Origin: an uncultured Roseburia sp.
GTDB taxonomy: Bacteria; Bacillota; Clostridia; Lachnospirales; Lachnospiraceae
Assembly: GCA_945787015.1 (NCBI GenBank)
Contig: CALZGM010000024.1
Span: forward strand, 1 to 50,900
DNA length: 50,900 nucleotides
Reading direction: 5' to 3'
Shown here: positions 9,216 to 16,353 of the stretch, piece after piece
How positions within the stretch are numbered: position 1 is the stretch's first letter
Layout: every line of letters starts with the position of its first letter
Translations under genes and position numbers: made by a program
Notes under the pieces: model-generated
What the model saw: only the letters and a program-made list of their open reading frames with translations
Told to the model about the DNA's origin: nothing
The model's database searches: none

Positions 9216-9503
9216 ATGGATAAGAAAGCTACAGATATTGTATGTTATTTAACATGGGTTGGCTGGGTGATTGCATTTATCGCAGGCGATAGAGAAGGTG
9301 CAAAATTTCATTTAAACCAGTCACTTGTTTTAGCAATTGCAGGACTCATTTGTACTGTAGCCGGTCGTTTGCACGTTGTCGGCTGGATTGCAGGATTGGT
9401 TGGATTTGTAATCGGTATCTTTACTCTTATTGGATTTATTTATGCCTGCATGGGCGAAGAAAAAGAACTGCCAATCATTGGTGGGATTAAGATTTTGAAT
9501 TAG
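9216..9503 (+). CDS. Small DUF4870-like membrane protein
   Basis: A 95-residue protein with AAAGGAG before its ATG. It begins DKKATDIVCYLTWVGWVIAF, followed by GDREGAKFHLNQSLVL, two further hydrophobic segments (about 43-60 and 60-82) and a short polar tail. This is the layout of the DUF4870/Tic20-like small membrane proteins, in which a charged FHLNQ-type loop separates the first two helices. Function is not known. It is transcribed alone, between a terminator on each side. Confidence 0.75.
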   Translation: MDKKATDIVCYLTWVGWVIAFIAGDREGAKFHLNQSLVLAIAGLICTVAGRLHVVGWIAGLVGFVIGIFTLIGFIYACMGEEKELPIIGGIKILN

Positions 9504-9540
9504 TATTTTGTGTTCGGAATTGAGACAAATGTAGTAACAT

Positions 9541-9602
9541 GCTCTCTTCTAAGTGAACAAGTGGAATGATGAAACTTGTTGCATAGGAGAGGGCTATTTT
9601 TA
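9541..9602 (+). terminator. Long terminator-type hairpin after the DUF4870-like gene
   Basis: Outer stem GCTCTCTTCTA (9541-9551) with TAGGAGAGGGC (9584-9594), two G-U pairs, and an inner AACAAGT/ACTTGTT stem, followed by TATTTTT. It also separates this gene from the convergent minus-strand gene. Confidence 0.75.
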
Positions 9603-9639
9603 TGTCTGAAATCATGACACTAGCAACCTGCGCTCGGCC

Positions 9640-10146
9640 CTAGCCGGAAAGTACAGCAAAGAGTCCAATGCATGGAGGATAATAGGTAAAAACAAGAAAG
9701 CAAATTGCAGTAAGAAAGACCAGAATTTTTAAACATAATGAAAATGAATCAAGTACACAGGATAAAGAAAGCCTGTAAACAGCTATAAATGCTAGTAGTA
9801 CACTTAAGATAAAGGTGGCAATATCAAGAGACACATAGTTTTGTCCTAAGATCCCAGAATAGGTGTAAAAAATCATAGGAATTAGAAATGTCCCAAGTAA
9901 AATACCAAAGAGTAGAGCAGATGTAACACAGGGATAGTCGCCTTTTAGTTTTTTATTCATGAAAAAGAAGTAGAGAAGCATTGGGAAAAAGCAGAGTTTC
10001 ATATGCTCCCATGTAGATTCATTTACAGGAAAGAAAAAACCAAGGATGAAATTGTAACCGGACCACTCATAAACAAAGTGTGAAAGCGTACCGGTGATGA
10101 TGACAAATAGGATGCCTAAGATAGTGTAACATTTTAATTGATTCAT
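9640..10146 (-). CDS. DUF6512-like integral membrane protein
   Basis: A 168-residue hydrophobic protein with about five membrane helices. The N-terminal part holds GTLSHFVYEWSG and SPVNESTWEH-like text (here FPVNESTWEHMKLCFFPMLL), which I recall from the clostridial DUF6512 family; function unknown. No Shine-Dalgarno is visible upstream of the ATG. Instead TATAAT lies only seven bases before it on the minus strand, so either the message is nearly leaderless or the true promoter is elsewhere. The gene is isolated and convergent with the preceding one. Confidence 0.7.
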   Translation of the reverse strand: MNQLKCYTILGILFVIITGTLSHFVYEWSGYNFILGFFFPVNESTWEHMKLCFFPMLLYFFFMNKKLKGDYPCVTSALLFGILLGTFLIPMIFYTYSGILGQNYVSLDIATFILSVLLAFIAVYRLSLSCVLDSFSLCLKILVFLTAICFLVFTYYPPCIGLFAVLSG

Positions 10147-10258
10147 AAAGGGATTATATGCAAGAAAAGGGGTAAATATATATATCTGATTAAATTTTTT
10201 TGTAGATTATGTTAATGATGTATATAGAAAGTAGTGGTAATTATACTTTCGTTTTTAA

Positions 10259-10287
10259 TTGGCATACGGTGTACCGTATGTTACTAT
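10259..10287 (+). promoter_or_regulatory. Promoter with an 18-bp palindromic operator in its spacer
   Basis: TTGGCA (10259-10264), a 17-base spacer and TACTAT (10282-10287). The palindrome CATACGGT-GT-ACCGTATG (10263-10280, perfect 8-base arms) overlaps the -35 and fills the spacer, the classic site for a dimeric repressor. It precedes the DUF4160/DUF2442 remnants, so autoregulation of a toxin-antitoxin-like module is plausible but inferred. Upstream, GAAAGTA/TACTTTC (10227-10250) forms a hairpin followed by GTTTTT. Confidence 0.6.
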
Positions 10288-10310
10288 GTATATAAAGGAG
10301 GGGTATTGAT

Positions 10311-10414
10311 ATGCCAGAGATTAGTAGATGGTTAAAGAGTGGATGATTCAGAATCAGAAAGAATTACTTGAGATGTGGGATAGTCAGAATTTGAAGAAAC
10401 TGCCGCCGTTATAA
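10311..10414 (+). pseudogene. DUF4160 family gene remnant (internal deletion and frameshift)
   Basis: After a strong AAGGAGG, the frame starting at 10311 reads MPEISR, the usual N-terminus of DUF4160 proteins, but stops at 10344-10346. In the overlapping frame from 10328 to 10414 the peptide MVKEWMIQNQKELLEMWDSQ followed by NLKKLPPL matches the family C-terminus (EW..H..EL...W). The roughly 50 residues in between are missing and the two ends are out of frame, so an internal deletion is the simplest reading. DUF4160 and DUF2442 genes are commonly adjacent and are suspected toxin-antitoxin partners. Confidence 0.65.
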
Positions 10415-10443
10415 GCGGCATTGTCATATGGGAGGCAGCATGT

Positions 10444-10701
10444 ATGATACCAAGAATAAAAAGTGTTGAACCAATGGAGAATTATGTACTACACGTTGTA
10501 TTTGATGATGGAAAAAGTATTTTATATGATATGAACGAGGATATTGATACGCTTCCGGGATATGATGCCTTAAAAAGTATTTATGGTTTATTTAATCAGG
10601 TGCAGTTAGATGAGAGTCGGACTTGTGTATTTTGGAATGAAGATATTGACTTGCCTAGCGATATGATTTTTGAGTATGGAAAAGTATTACTTGAGGTTTA
10701 A
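10444..10701 (+). CDS. DUF2442 domain protein
   Basis: An intact 85-residue protein, GGGAGG before the ATG. It begins MIPRIKSVEPMENYVLHVVF with the DDGKSILYDM strand pair and ends DLPSDMIFEYGKVLLEV, as in the DUF2442 family (IxxVxPLxDYxLxVxFxDG ... FWPNGxDIxPDxLYE). The family is associated with toxin-antitoxin-like operons; the biochemical role is not established. The partner DUF4160 gene immediately upstream is broken, leaving this one as an orphan behind an intact operator. Confidence 0.8.
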   Translation: MIPRIKSVEPMENYVLHVVFDDGKSILYDMNEDIDTLPGYDALKSIYGLFNQVQLDESRTCVFWNEDIDLPSDMIFEYGKVLLEV

Positions 10702-10707
10702 AGGGAT

Positions 10708-10898
10708 ATGAGTACTGAAAAGAAGAGGCCACAAGATAGGTGGAATGAAAAAGCTGGGCTAATCAGCAAGTCTTACAAATTAAAAAAGAATTGACTGAGG
10801 AATTTGCAACCGCATGTGATGCTATGGGAGTAAGTCAAGCAAGCCAGATTAGTAAGATGATGCGAGAATTTATTGATGATGTACAAGTAAAGAATTGA
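10708..10898 (+). pseudogene. Small RHH/Arc-like gene split by a -1 frameshift at a slippery A-run
   Basis: The frame from ATG 10708 encodes MSTEKKRPQDRWNEKAGLIS plus KSYKLKKN and stops at 10792-10794. The -1 frame continues the same family's sequence without a gap: ELTEEFATACDAMGVSQASQ, then ISKMMREFIDDVQVKN, stopping at 10896-10898. The full 63-residue product resembles small phage/ICE-type proteins predicted to bind DNA (ribbon-helix-helix-like). The break falls exactly on TTA-AAA-AAG, i.e. the heptamer A-AAA-AAG (10782-10788) in the phase that permits -1 slippage. It is either a one-base loss in the A-run, a sequencing error, or a recoded gene. Its ATG is seven bases after the DUF2442 stop. 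Confidence 0.65.
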
Positions 10899-10911
10899 AA
10901 TATGATTTATG

Positions 10912-10938
10912 GGAGAGACTGATAATAGACTCTCCTTT
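10912..10938 (+). terminator. Weak terminator-like hairpin
   Basis: GGAGAG (10912-10917) pairs with CTCTCC (10930-10935), followed by TTTT. Short stem; a stronger terminator lies immediately downstream. Confidence 0.4.
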
Positions 10939-10946
10939 TGAAGTGA

Positions 10947-10977
10947 ACCGGCAGGGAGAAATCCTTGCCGGTATTTT
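10947..10977 (+). terminator. Rho-independent terminator of the DUF2442 island
   Basis: A 10-bp stem ACCGGCAGGG / CCTTGCCGGT (one G-U) followed by ATTTTC. Just after it the direct repeat CGTGTTGCAT (10978-11000) occurs twice in 23 bases. Confidence 0.7.
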
Positions 10978-11055
10978 CGTGTTGCATTTCGTGTTGCATA
11001 ATATGTACTTTAAAGGCATATTTTATGTTTTTATAGCAAGCATAAATAACTAAAA

Positions 11056-11096
11056 AAATCCAGTAAAATCAAGTGTTCCTTGAAATTACTGGATTT
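11056..11096 (-). terminator. Terminator of the tRNA-Thr gene
   Basis: AAATCCAGTAA and TTACTGGATTT are perfect arms with an inner CAAG/CTTG pair; read on the minus strand the stem ends in a T-run, about ten bases past the tRNA 3' end. Confidence 0.8.
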
Positions 11097-11106
11097 ATTA
11101 ATGTAA

Positions 11107-11178
11107 GCTGCTGACGGGAATCGGACCCGTGACCTCCGCCTTACCAAGGCGACGCTCTACCGACTGAGCCACAGCAGC
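11107..11178 (-). tRNA. tRNA-Thr (anticodon GGT)
   Basis: On the minus strand the 72-base sequence folds as a full cloverleaf: acceptor arms GCTGCTG/CAGCAGC, D arm GCTC..GAGC, anticodon stem TCGCC/GGCGG with loop TTGGTAA giving anticodon GGT, and a T arm ACGGG with the TTCGAAT-type loop written GTCCGATTCCCGT. The 3' CCA is not encoded. The flank beyond its 3' end carries broken, mobile-type small genes, as is common beside tRNA integration sites. Confidence 0.95.
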
Positions 11179-11207
11179 ATCTGTGTCATCTGCTCGACAC
11201 TTAAAAT

Positions 11208-11236
11208 ACTATACTATACAAGCTATAGAAAGTCAA
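11208..11236 (-). promoter_or_regulatory. Promoter of tRNA-Thr
   Basis: On the minus strand TTGACT (11231-11236), a 17-base spacer and TATAGT (11208-11213), about 30 bases before the tRNA. Confidence 0.75.
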
Positions 11237-11357
11237 GAAAAACATTCATAAAATATCACCTTTTTCTTTAGAAATTCTTTCGATTTCTATACAAAGTATC
11301 TTTAGATTTATTGGATATGATAGGTACAGTAAAACGAGGGATAGATGGAGGAGCGAT

Positions 11358-11867
11358 ATGGAACTGGAAGTAATTATGCAATATTTTACGCAATATGGTC
11401 CGATAGCAATTTTTGTGATTGTGCTATTAGAGTATATGAATCTGCCGGGATTTCCGGCGGGAGTGATTATGCCGTTAGCAGGTGTGTTTGCTGCACAGGG
11501 ACGGATCAGTTTTTTGGAAACGATGGTGATTACGGTTTTGGCAGGATTGTCAGGAAGTATTCTTTTATATGGGCTTGGAAGATACGGAGGAAATTTTTTT
11601 CTGGAAAAATATTATAAACACTTTCCAAAACAAAAAGATACCATAGAAAAAAATATTTCTTATTTAAGAGAGCGGGGCTGTGTAGGAGTTTTTGTCAGCA
11701 AGCTCATCCCGATGGTGCGGACATTGATTTCCATTCCGGCAGGAGTAGTTCGGATGAAATTTTATGAATACTGTGTCAGCTCAACTCTGGGAGTAGTAGT
11801 TTGGAATTTTGTATTTGTAGGAGCCGGCTATTTCTTTGGAGATACTGTGCTGGGGCTTTTGAAATAA
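11358..11867 (+). CDS. DedA/VTT family membrane protein
   Basis: A 169-residue protein of the DedA (VTT, SNARE-associated) family of integral membrane proteins, some of which act as lipid-carrier flippases. Visible family features are the N-terminal segment with LLEYMNLPGFPAGVIMPLAG, a GxxGxxxxYxxGRYGG motif, and the FVSKLIPMVRTLISIPAGV motif containing the conserved Arg, followed by two helices. GGAGGAG at 11348-11354 supports ATG 11358. It is 18 bases from the glycosyltransferase and forms an operon with it and the two-component system, suggesting an envelope lipid role; substrate unknown. No persuasive promoter was found between 11237 and 11345. Confidence 0.85.
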   Translation: MELEVIMQYFTQYGPIAIFVIVLLEYMNLPGFPAGVIMPLAGVFAAQGRISFLETMVITVLAGLSGSILLYGLGRYGGNFFLEKYYKHFPKQKDTIEKNISYLRERGCVGVFVSKLIPMVRTLISIPAGVVRMKFYEYCVSSTLGVVVWNFVFVGAGYFFGDTVLGLLK

Positions 11868-11885
11868 GGTAAGAGGTGAAGAAAT

Positions 11886-13118
11886 ATGAGAATTGCAATG
11901 TTAACAAACAACTATAAGCCATATATGGGCGGCGTACCGGTTTCCATTGAGCATCTAGCGCAGGCGCTAAGGGCGCAGGGACATGAGGTGTATATTTTTG
12001 CACCTACCTACAAAAACCAGGTGGAGGAGGAATATGTGATACGGTATCCGTCATTCCCGCTTTCCATAGTAGGGGCTCCGGTACCGAATGTATTTAGCAG
12101 TATTTTTGAGAAAAAAATCATCGAACTGGGGATTGATGTGATACATGTGCATCACCCGGCACTGGTAGGAAATGTAGCCTTGAGGTTGAAAAAGCAGTAC
12201 GGAATTCCGGTTGTGTTTACCTATCACACAAGAGTCGAAGCATATCTGCATTATGTAAAACCAATTGAGTGGTTGGAACATGCAACCGGTATCATCGGAC
12301 GCTATATGAGATGGTTTTGTAATCAATGCGACATGATAGCTGCCCCAACGGATGGAATCAGAGATTATCTGGTGGAAAATGGAATAAAGACGCCGATTGA
12401 AGTGCTTCCGACCGGAGTGAAAGAGGAGGCTTTTTATCCAAAACCGGAGCAGGTGAGGGAGGTACGCAGACAATTCAAAGGCGATGCAGATTATCTGCTT
12501 TGCAGTGTATCAAGGCTGGCAAAGGAAAAGAATATCGATTTTCAGTTTGAGGGTTTAAAGCTTTTAAAAGAAAAACTGAAAGTAGAAGGAAAAAGCTTTC
12601 GCTATCTGTTGATTGGAGATGGACCGGAGCAGGGACACCTAAAAAAGAAAATCAGGGAAATGGATTTGGAAAACGAGGTGATTTTAACCGGAAGGGTGGA
12701 AAACGAGTACATATCTTCCTACCAGAAAGCGTGTGATGCATTTTTATTCTCTTCCAAATCAGAGACGCAGGGAATTGTAATATTAGAGGCGATGGCAGCA
12801 GGAAATCCGGTGATTGCGGTGGATGCCAGCGGCGTAAAGGATTTAGTAGAAAATGGCGTAAATGGGTATCTGACAAAAGAGGAACCTATGGAATGGGCAA
12901 ATCAGATTGCCACAGTTTTATTGGATGAACTGCATCAGACACAGCTTTCTTATGGGGCTTATATTACCGCGACGAAATACTCTGAAAACCAAATTGCGCA
13001 AAAGGCAGCAGAAGCTTATAATAAGACTGTCTGCTATAGTCACTTCCAGGTGGAAGAACGGACATGGCAGTTTGAAAGAGTATGGATGAGAGGAAAAGCG
13101 TATTTATGGAACCATTGA
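11886..13118 (+). CDS. Glycosyltransferase family 4 (diacylglycerol glucosyltransferase-like)
   Basis: A 410-residue GT-B fold enzyme. The N-terminal domain opens MRIAMLTNNYKPYMGGVPVS (nucleotide-glycoprotein fold with the GG loop) and contains DVIHVHHPALVG and FTYHTRVEAYLHY; the C-terminal donor-binding domain has LLIGDGPEQ, the FLFSSKSETQGIVILEAMAA region with the conserved Glu-x7-Glu, and GNPVIAVDASG. This pattern resembles the glucosyl- and diglucosyl-diacylglycerol synthases that make lipoteichoic acid anchors in Firmicutes; that substrate is an inference. It overlaps the start of the response regulator by up to 37 bases, so translation is probably coupled. Confidence 0.85.
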   Translation: MRIAMLTNNYKPYMGGVPVSIEHLAQALRAQGHEVYIFAPTYKNQVEEEYVIRYPSFPLSIVGAPVPNVFSSIFEKKIIELGIDVIHVHHPALVGNVALRLKKQYGIPVVFTYHTRVEAYLHYVKPIEWLEHATGIIGRYMRWFCNQCDMIAAPTDGIRDYLVENGIKTPIEVLPTGVKEEAFYPKPEQVREVRRQFKGDADYLLCSVSRLAKEKNIDFQFEGLKLLKEKLKVEGKSFRYLLIGDGPEQGHLKKKIREMDLENEVILTGRVENEYISSYQKACDAFLFSSKSETQGIVILEAMAAGNPVIAVDASGVKDLVENGVNGYLTKEEPMEWANQIATVLLDELHQTQLSYGAYITATKYSENQIAQKAAEAYNKTVCYSHFQVEERTWQFERVWMRGKAYLWNH

Positions 13119-13825
13119 AGAATGCAGAATATCACATTTTAGTTGTAGAAGATGATAAAGAAATCCGGGACGGTATTGAAATTTTCCTGAAAAGTCAGGG
13201 CTATCAGGTACATAAGGCAGCAGACGGAATCGAAGGATTAGAAGAAATGGAAAAAAATGAAATTCATTTGGCAATCGTAGACATTATGATGCCGCGTATG
13301 GATGGTGTGACTATGACGATGCGTCTGCGGGAAAAATACGATTTCCCGGTGATTATGCTTTCGGCGAAATCAGAGGAAACAGATAAGGTAATCGGTTTAA
13401 ATATCGGTGCAGATGATTATGTGACAAAACCGTTTACACCATTGGAACTGATGGCAAGGGTGAATTCGCAGCTTCGCCGTTATGTGCGCTTTACGAATAA
13501 AAATGGTGCAGGTGTAAAAACGGAGCGGGTGTATGTGATTGGCGGCCTGGAACTGAACGAAGATACGATGGAATTTACAGTAGATGGTAACCCGGTTAAA
13601 TTAACACCGATTGAATTTAAAATTTTAGCGCTGCTGATGCGTAACGCAGGAAGAGTTTTTTCTTCGGAAGAGATTTATGAGCGTGTCTGGAACGAAAAAG
13701 CAATCAATACAGACACGATTATGGTACATGTAAGGAATATTCGGGATAAAATTGAGATTAACCCGAAGGAACCAAAATATTTAAAGGTGGTGTGGGGCGT
13801 TGGATATAAAATTGAAAAGCAGTAG
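13082..13825 (+). CDS. OmpR/PhoB-family response regulator
   Basis: A receiver domain (ILVVEDDKE acidic pocket, phosphoacceptor Asp67 in AIVDIMMPRMDG, LSAKSEE Thr/Ser switch, and KPFTPLEL with the conserved Lys) is joined to a winged-helix DNA-binding domain (PIEFKILALLMRNAGRVFSS ... VHVRNIRDKIE ... VWGVGYKIE). At 247 residues it is a normal length. An internal ATG at 13106, with AGAGGA 11 bases before it, gives MEPLKNAEYH and may be the true start; the 13082 ATG has only a weak site. It overlaps both the glycosyltransferase before it and the kinase after it, so the pair is co-expressed with the envelope genes. Confidence 0.93.
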   Translation: MDERKSVFMEPLKNAEYHILVVEDDKEIRDGIEIFLKSQGYQVHKAADGIEGLEEMEKNEIHLAIVDIMMPRMDGVTMTMRLREKYDFPVIMLSAKSEETDKVIGLNIGADDYVTKPFTPLELMARVNSQLRRYVRFTNKNGAGVKTERVYVIGGLELNEDTMEFTVDGNPVKLTPIEFKILALLMRNAGRVFSSEEIYERVWNEKAINTDTIMVHVRNIRDKIEINPKEPKYLKVVWGVGYKIEKQ

Positions 13826-16010
13826 AAAGTTAAGAATTACAATTGCAGTAGTGGCGTTGGCAGTAATGGCATTATTGAATGTGTGCTATTTCCCAACGAT
13901 GAACAAAAATGTGGTAAAAACGTATCAGGGAGAACAAAATCTGAACTGGGAGTTGGATTTCGAGTTTTTAAGGGCACTTTATCAGGGGACGCAGGTACTC
14001 TATTATGATCAGATGACGCAGGGAGAGAGTGCCGGATTATCTCCGATGCAGGTCTTTTTGGATACAGAAAAGCTGAATGGAGACAATAGCGACTGGATTA
14101 CAGACTCGTTTGATGACCAGTTTGAAAGTCATGAAGAAAATTTTTATGAATACCGTTACCGGATGAATTATTATGCCACAAATGGCACATTAGAATCGGA
14201 GAATACGGATAAAAATTTAAAGGGTGTACTGGACAAAGCAGCGAAGGCGGCAGCAGAAAAGGAACTGGAGAAGTATTTCAGCAATCTGTGGATTATGCGT
14301 TTTGACGAATATGGCCGTATGCACATTGAGGTTCTAAAATCCGACAATGTGGCAGCGGATGTGTTAATCAAGGCATTTCAGGAAATTGAGGAACAAAATT
14401 CTATTTCCGGGATGTTAGAGCAGGGATTTGGCTTGAAGAATGCACGCTTGGCTGCAAAGGAAGTTAATAATTTTACAATCGTCTATGGAATTGCAGCTGA
14501 CGCAAGCGAGGGGCTGGTAATAGCTGAGGAAGGCTTGGATATTTGGAATTATTATGCGAGTGTGGAAGCGTATGCACTTCCGTTATACTGGCTTATGACC
14601 TTGCTTGTGATAGCATTGGCATTTGTGCTTACCAGCCCGAAAATCTGGACAGATATTACGTCTGTTAATCGAAAAGGAAAATGGTATGTATTGGAACCGG
14701 CAGTTTTAGGTGTTTGCCTGTTTTTATCAGGAGCTTTTTACAGAGGATATGAAGAGGCTATTTATCACATCTATTTAAGTGGATTGACCAGTATTTTTGA
14801 ACTTGGAAATAAAATGAGTTTCGAAGTGGTTATGTACTTACTGCGGTCATGGTTCGCTACATTCCTTGGATTTGGCCTGTTGTATCTTACTGCAGTAGCG
14901 CTTTCACCGGTTCTTACCTTAGGCGTTAGGAAATACATCCGACAGTATAGTTTCCTGTATCAGATTTTTCCGACGATGAAGAAATGGTGGGAAAAGTTTA
15001 AGGACGAAACAGCACATGTAAATTTTGCGGAAAAGAACACAAAAACCATCATTAAAATTGTGGTGGTTAATGGAATTGCAATTACAATTCTTACCTGTTT
15101 CTGGTTTGTAGGAACCATTGGAGTCATCATTTACAGCCTGATTTTATTTTGGGCACTGATGAAATACTATGAAAAGATTTCAAAGGATTATAAAGTCCTG
15201 ATGAAGGCAACCAATCGTATCGCAGAAGGGGATCTGGATACAGAAATCACAGAAGATATCGGTGTATTTGAACCAATGAAGGGTGAACTCACCAAGATTC
15301 GAACCGGCTTTAAGAAGGCGGTAGATGAGGAAATCAAGAGCCAGAGAATGAAGACAGAATTAATTACAAACGTCTCTCATGATTTAAAAACACCTTTGAC
15401 AGCAATTACTACCTATGTGGAACTGTTGAAAAAAGAGGATCTTACAGAGGAAGAACGAAAAGAGTACATTGATACGTTAGAGCGGAAGTCCTTGCGTTTG
15501 AAAGTTTTAATTGAAGATTTGTTTGAGGTAAGTAAGGCAACCAGCAATAATATTACGTTAAATCTGATGAAGGTAGATCTTGTAAAACTTTTAAAGCAGG
15601 TGTCCATCGAGCACACGGAAAAATTAGAAGCAGCGGGAATGGATCTGCGTTGGAATGTTCCAAGTGAAAAGGTGGAACTGATGCTTGACAGCCAGAAGAC
15701 TTATCGCGTATTTGAAAACCTGTTTGTGAATCTGCAGAAATATGCAATGCCGAACAGTCGTATCTACATTGATGTTACAGAGAATCAGAATGAAGTAGTG
15801 GTAGTGATAAAGAATATGTCAGCTGCACCTCTAAACGTGGCACCTGAAGAACTGACCGAACGGTTTGTCAGAGGAGATGCTTCCAGAAATACGGAAGGTT
15901 CCGGACTTGGGCTTGCCATTGCAAAGAGTTTCACCGAGGCCCAGAAAGGGAAATTTGAAGTTGCGGTGGACGGTGACTTGTTTAAGACCATCTTGAGGTG
16001 GGAGAAATAG
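13800..16010 (+). CDS. Sensor histidine kinase with several membrane helices
   Basis: A 736-residue kinase partnering the upstream regulator. An N-terminal helix (about 12-28) and a long extracytoplasmic segment (30-255) are followed by about four more helices (260-280, 300-318, 350-378, 415-448). Then come a HAMP-like region (IAEGDLDTEITED), HisKA with His527 in NVSHDLKTPLTAI, and an ATPase domain. The ATPase has an N-box-like stretch (FENLFVNLQKYA) and GSGLGLAIAKS, but the DxGxG box is not recognisable: IKNMSAAPLN and RFVRGDASRN replace it, as in a subset of clostridial kinases I recall. The start is TTG 13800, overlapping the regulator by 26 bases. The stop codon TAG abuts a large palindromic element. 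Confidence 0.88.
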   Translation: MDIKLKSSRKLRITIAVVALAVMALLNVCYFPTMNKNVVKTYQGEQNLNWELDFEFLRALYQGTQVLYYDQMTQGESAGLSPMQVFLDTEKLNGDNSDWITDSFDDQFESHEENFYEYRYRMNYYATNGTLESENTDKNLKGVLDKAAKAAAEKELEKYFSNLWIMRFDEYGRMHIEVLKSDNVAADVLIKAFQEIEEQNSISGMLEQGFGLKNARLAAKEVNNFTIVYGIAADASEGLVIAEEGLDIWNYYASVEAYALPLYWLMTLLVIALAFVLTSPKIWTDITSVNRKGKWYVLEPAVLGVCLFLSGAFYRGYEEAIYHIYLSGLTSIFELGNKMSFEVVMYLLRSWFATFLGFGLLYLTAVALSPVLTLGVRKYIRQYSFLYQIFPTMKKWWEKFKDETAHVNFAEKNTKTIIKIVVVNGIAITILTCFWFVGTIGVIIYSLILFWALMKYYEKISKDYKVLMKATNRIAEGDLDTEITEDIGVFEPMKGELTKIRTGFKKAVDEEIKSQRMKTELITNVSHDLKTPLTAITTYVELLKKEDLTEEERKEYIDTLERKSLRLKVLIEDLFEVSKATSNNITLNLMKVDLVKLLKQVSIEHTEKLEAAGMDLRWNVPSEKVELMLDSQKTYRVFENLFVNLQKYAMPNSRIYIDVTENQNEVVVVIKNMSAAPLNVAPEELTERFVRGDASRNTEGSGLGLAIAKSFTEAQKGKFEVAVDGDLFKTILRWEK

Positions 16011-16321
16011 ATATTTAGTTCATTAATTGGATTTTTTAAAGTGTATATCAGAGAAAAAGAGAGGCTTCCTATTTTCTTTCTTCGGATGTATGCGTGTAAG
16101 AAGTTCTATTATCCATATATATAAGTTTTCTATTGTTTACGCGCCGCATCGTAGCGGAGTCCATTCCGCACGATGCTGAAAATGACGTCCTGTCATTTTC
16201 GCGCTGTATACTGAAATATGGATAAAGAACTTCTAACGCGCTCCCAAACGAAAAAGGAAATTAGGAAGCCTCTCTTTTTCTCTCATTTACACTTTGAAAA
16301 ACAATTACTGTAGCTAAATAT
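16011..16321. repeat. Large palindromic element, copy 1 (ATATTTAGT-ended, type I)
   Basis: The 311 bases begin ATATTTAGTTCA and end with the complement of ATATTTAGCTACA. About 105 bases on each side pair with each other at roughly 80 percent identity (for example AGAGAAAAAGAGAGGCTTCC on the left and its exact complement near 16268-16287). The middle holds two smaller hairpins: GCATCGT...ACGATGC (16146-16176) and GAAAATGAC...GTCATTTTC (16179-16200), enclosed by GCGC/GCGC, so as RNA or extruded DNA it would form a branched structure. It starts directly after the kinase stop TAG. No ORF of note is inside. A related copy is at 28939-29242. Confidence 0.85.
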
Positions 16322-16353
16322 AAGCTTTCGGGGCTTACAAAGCTTTAAAAGAT

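Noticed and set aside
10140-10165. Leaderless mRNA for the DUF6512-like gene
   Set aside because: TATAAT lies seven bases before the ATG on the minus strand, but no convincing -35 is present at the right distance, so I did not call a promoter.
11345-11617. 90-codon frame overlapping the DedA gene
   Set aside because: It is a shifted-frame shadow of the DedA sequence, which has the good ribosome binding site and family motifs.
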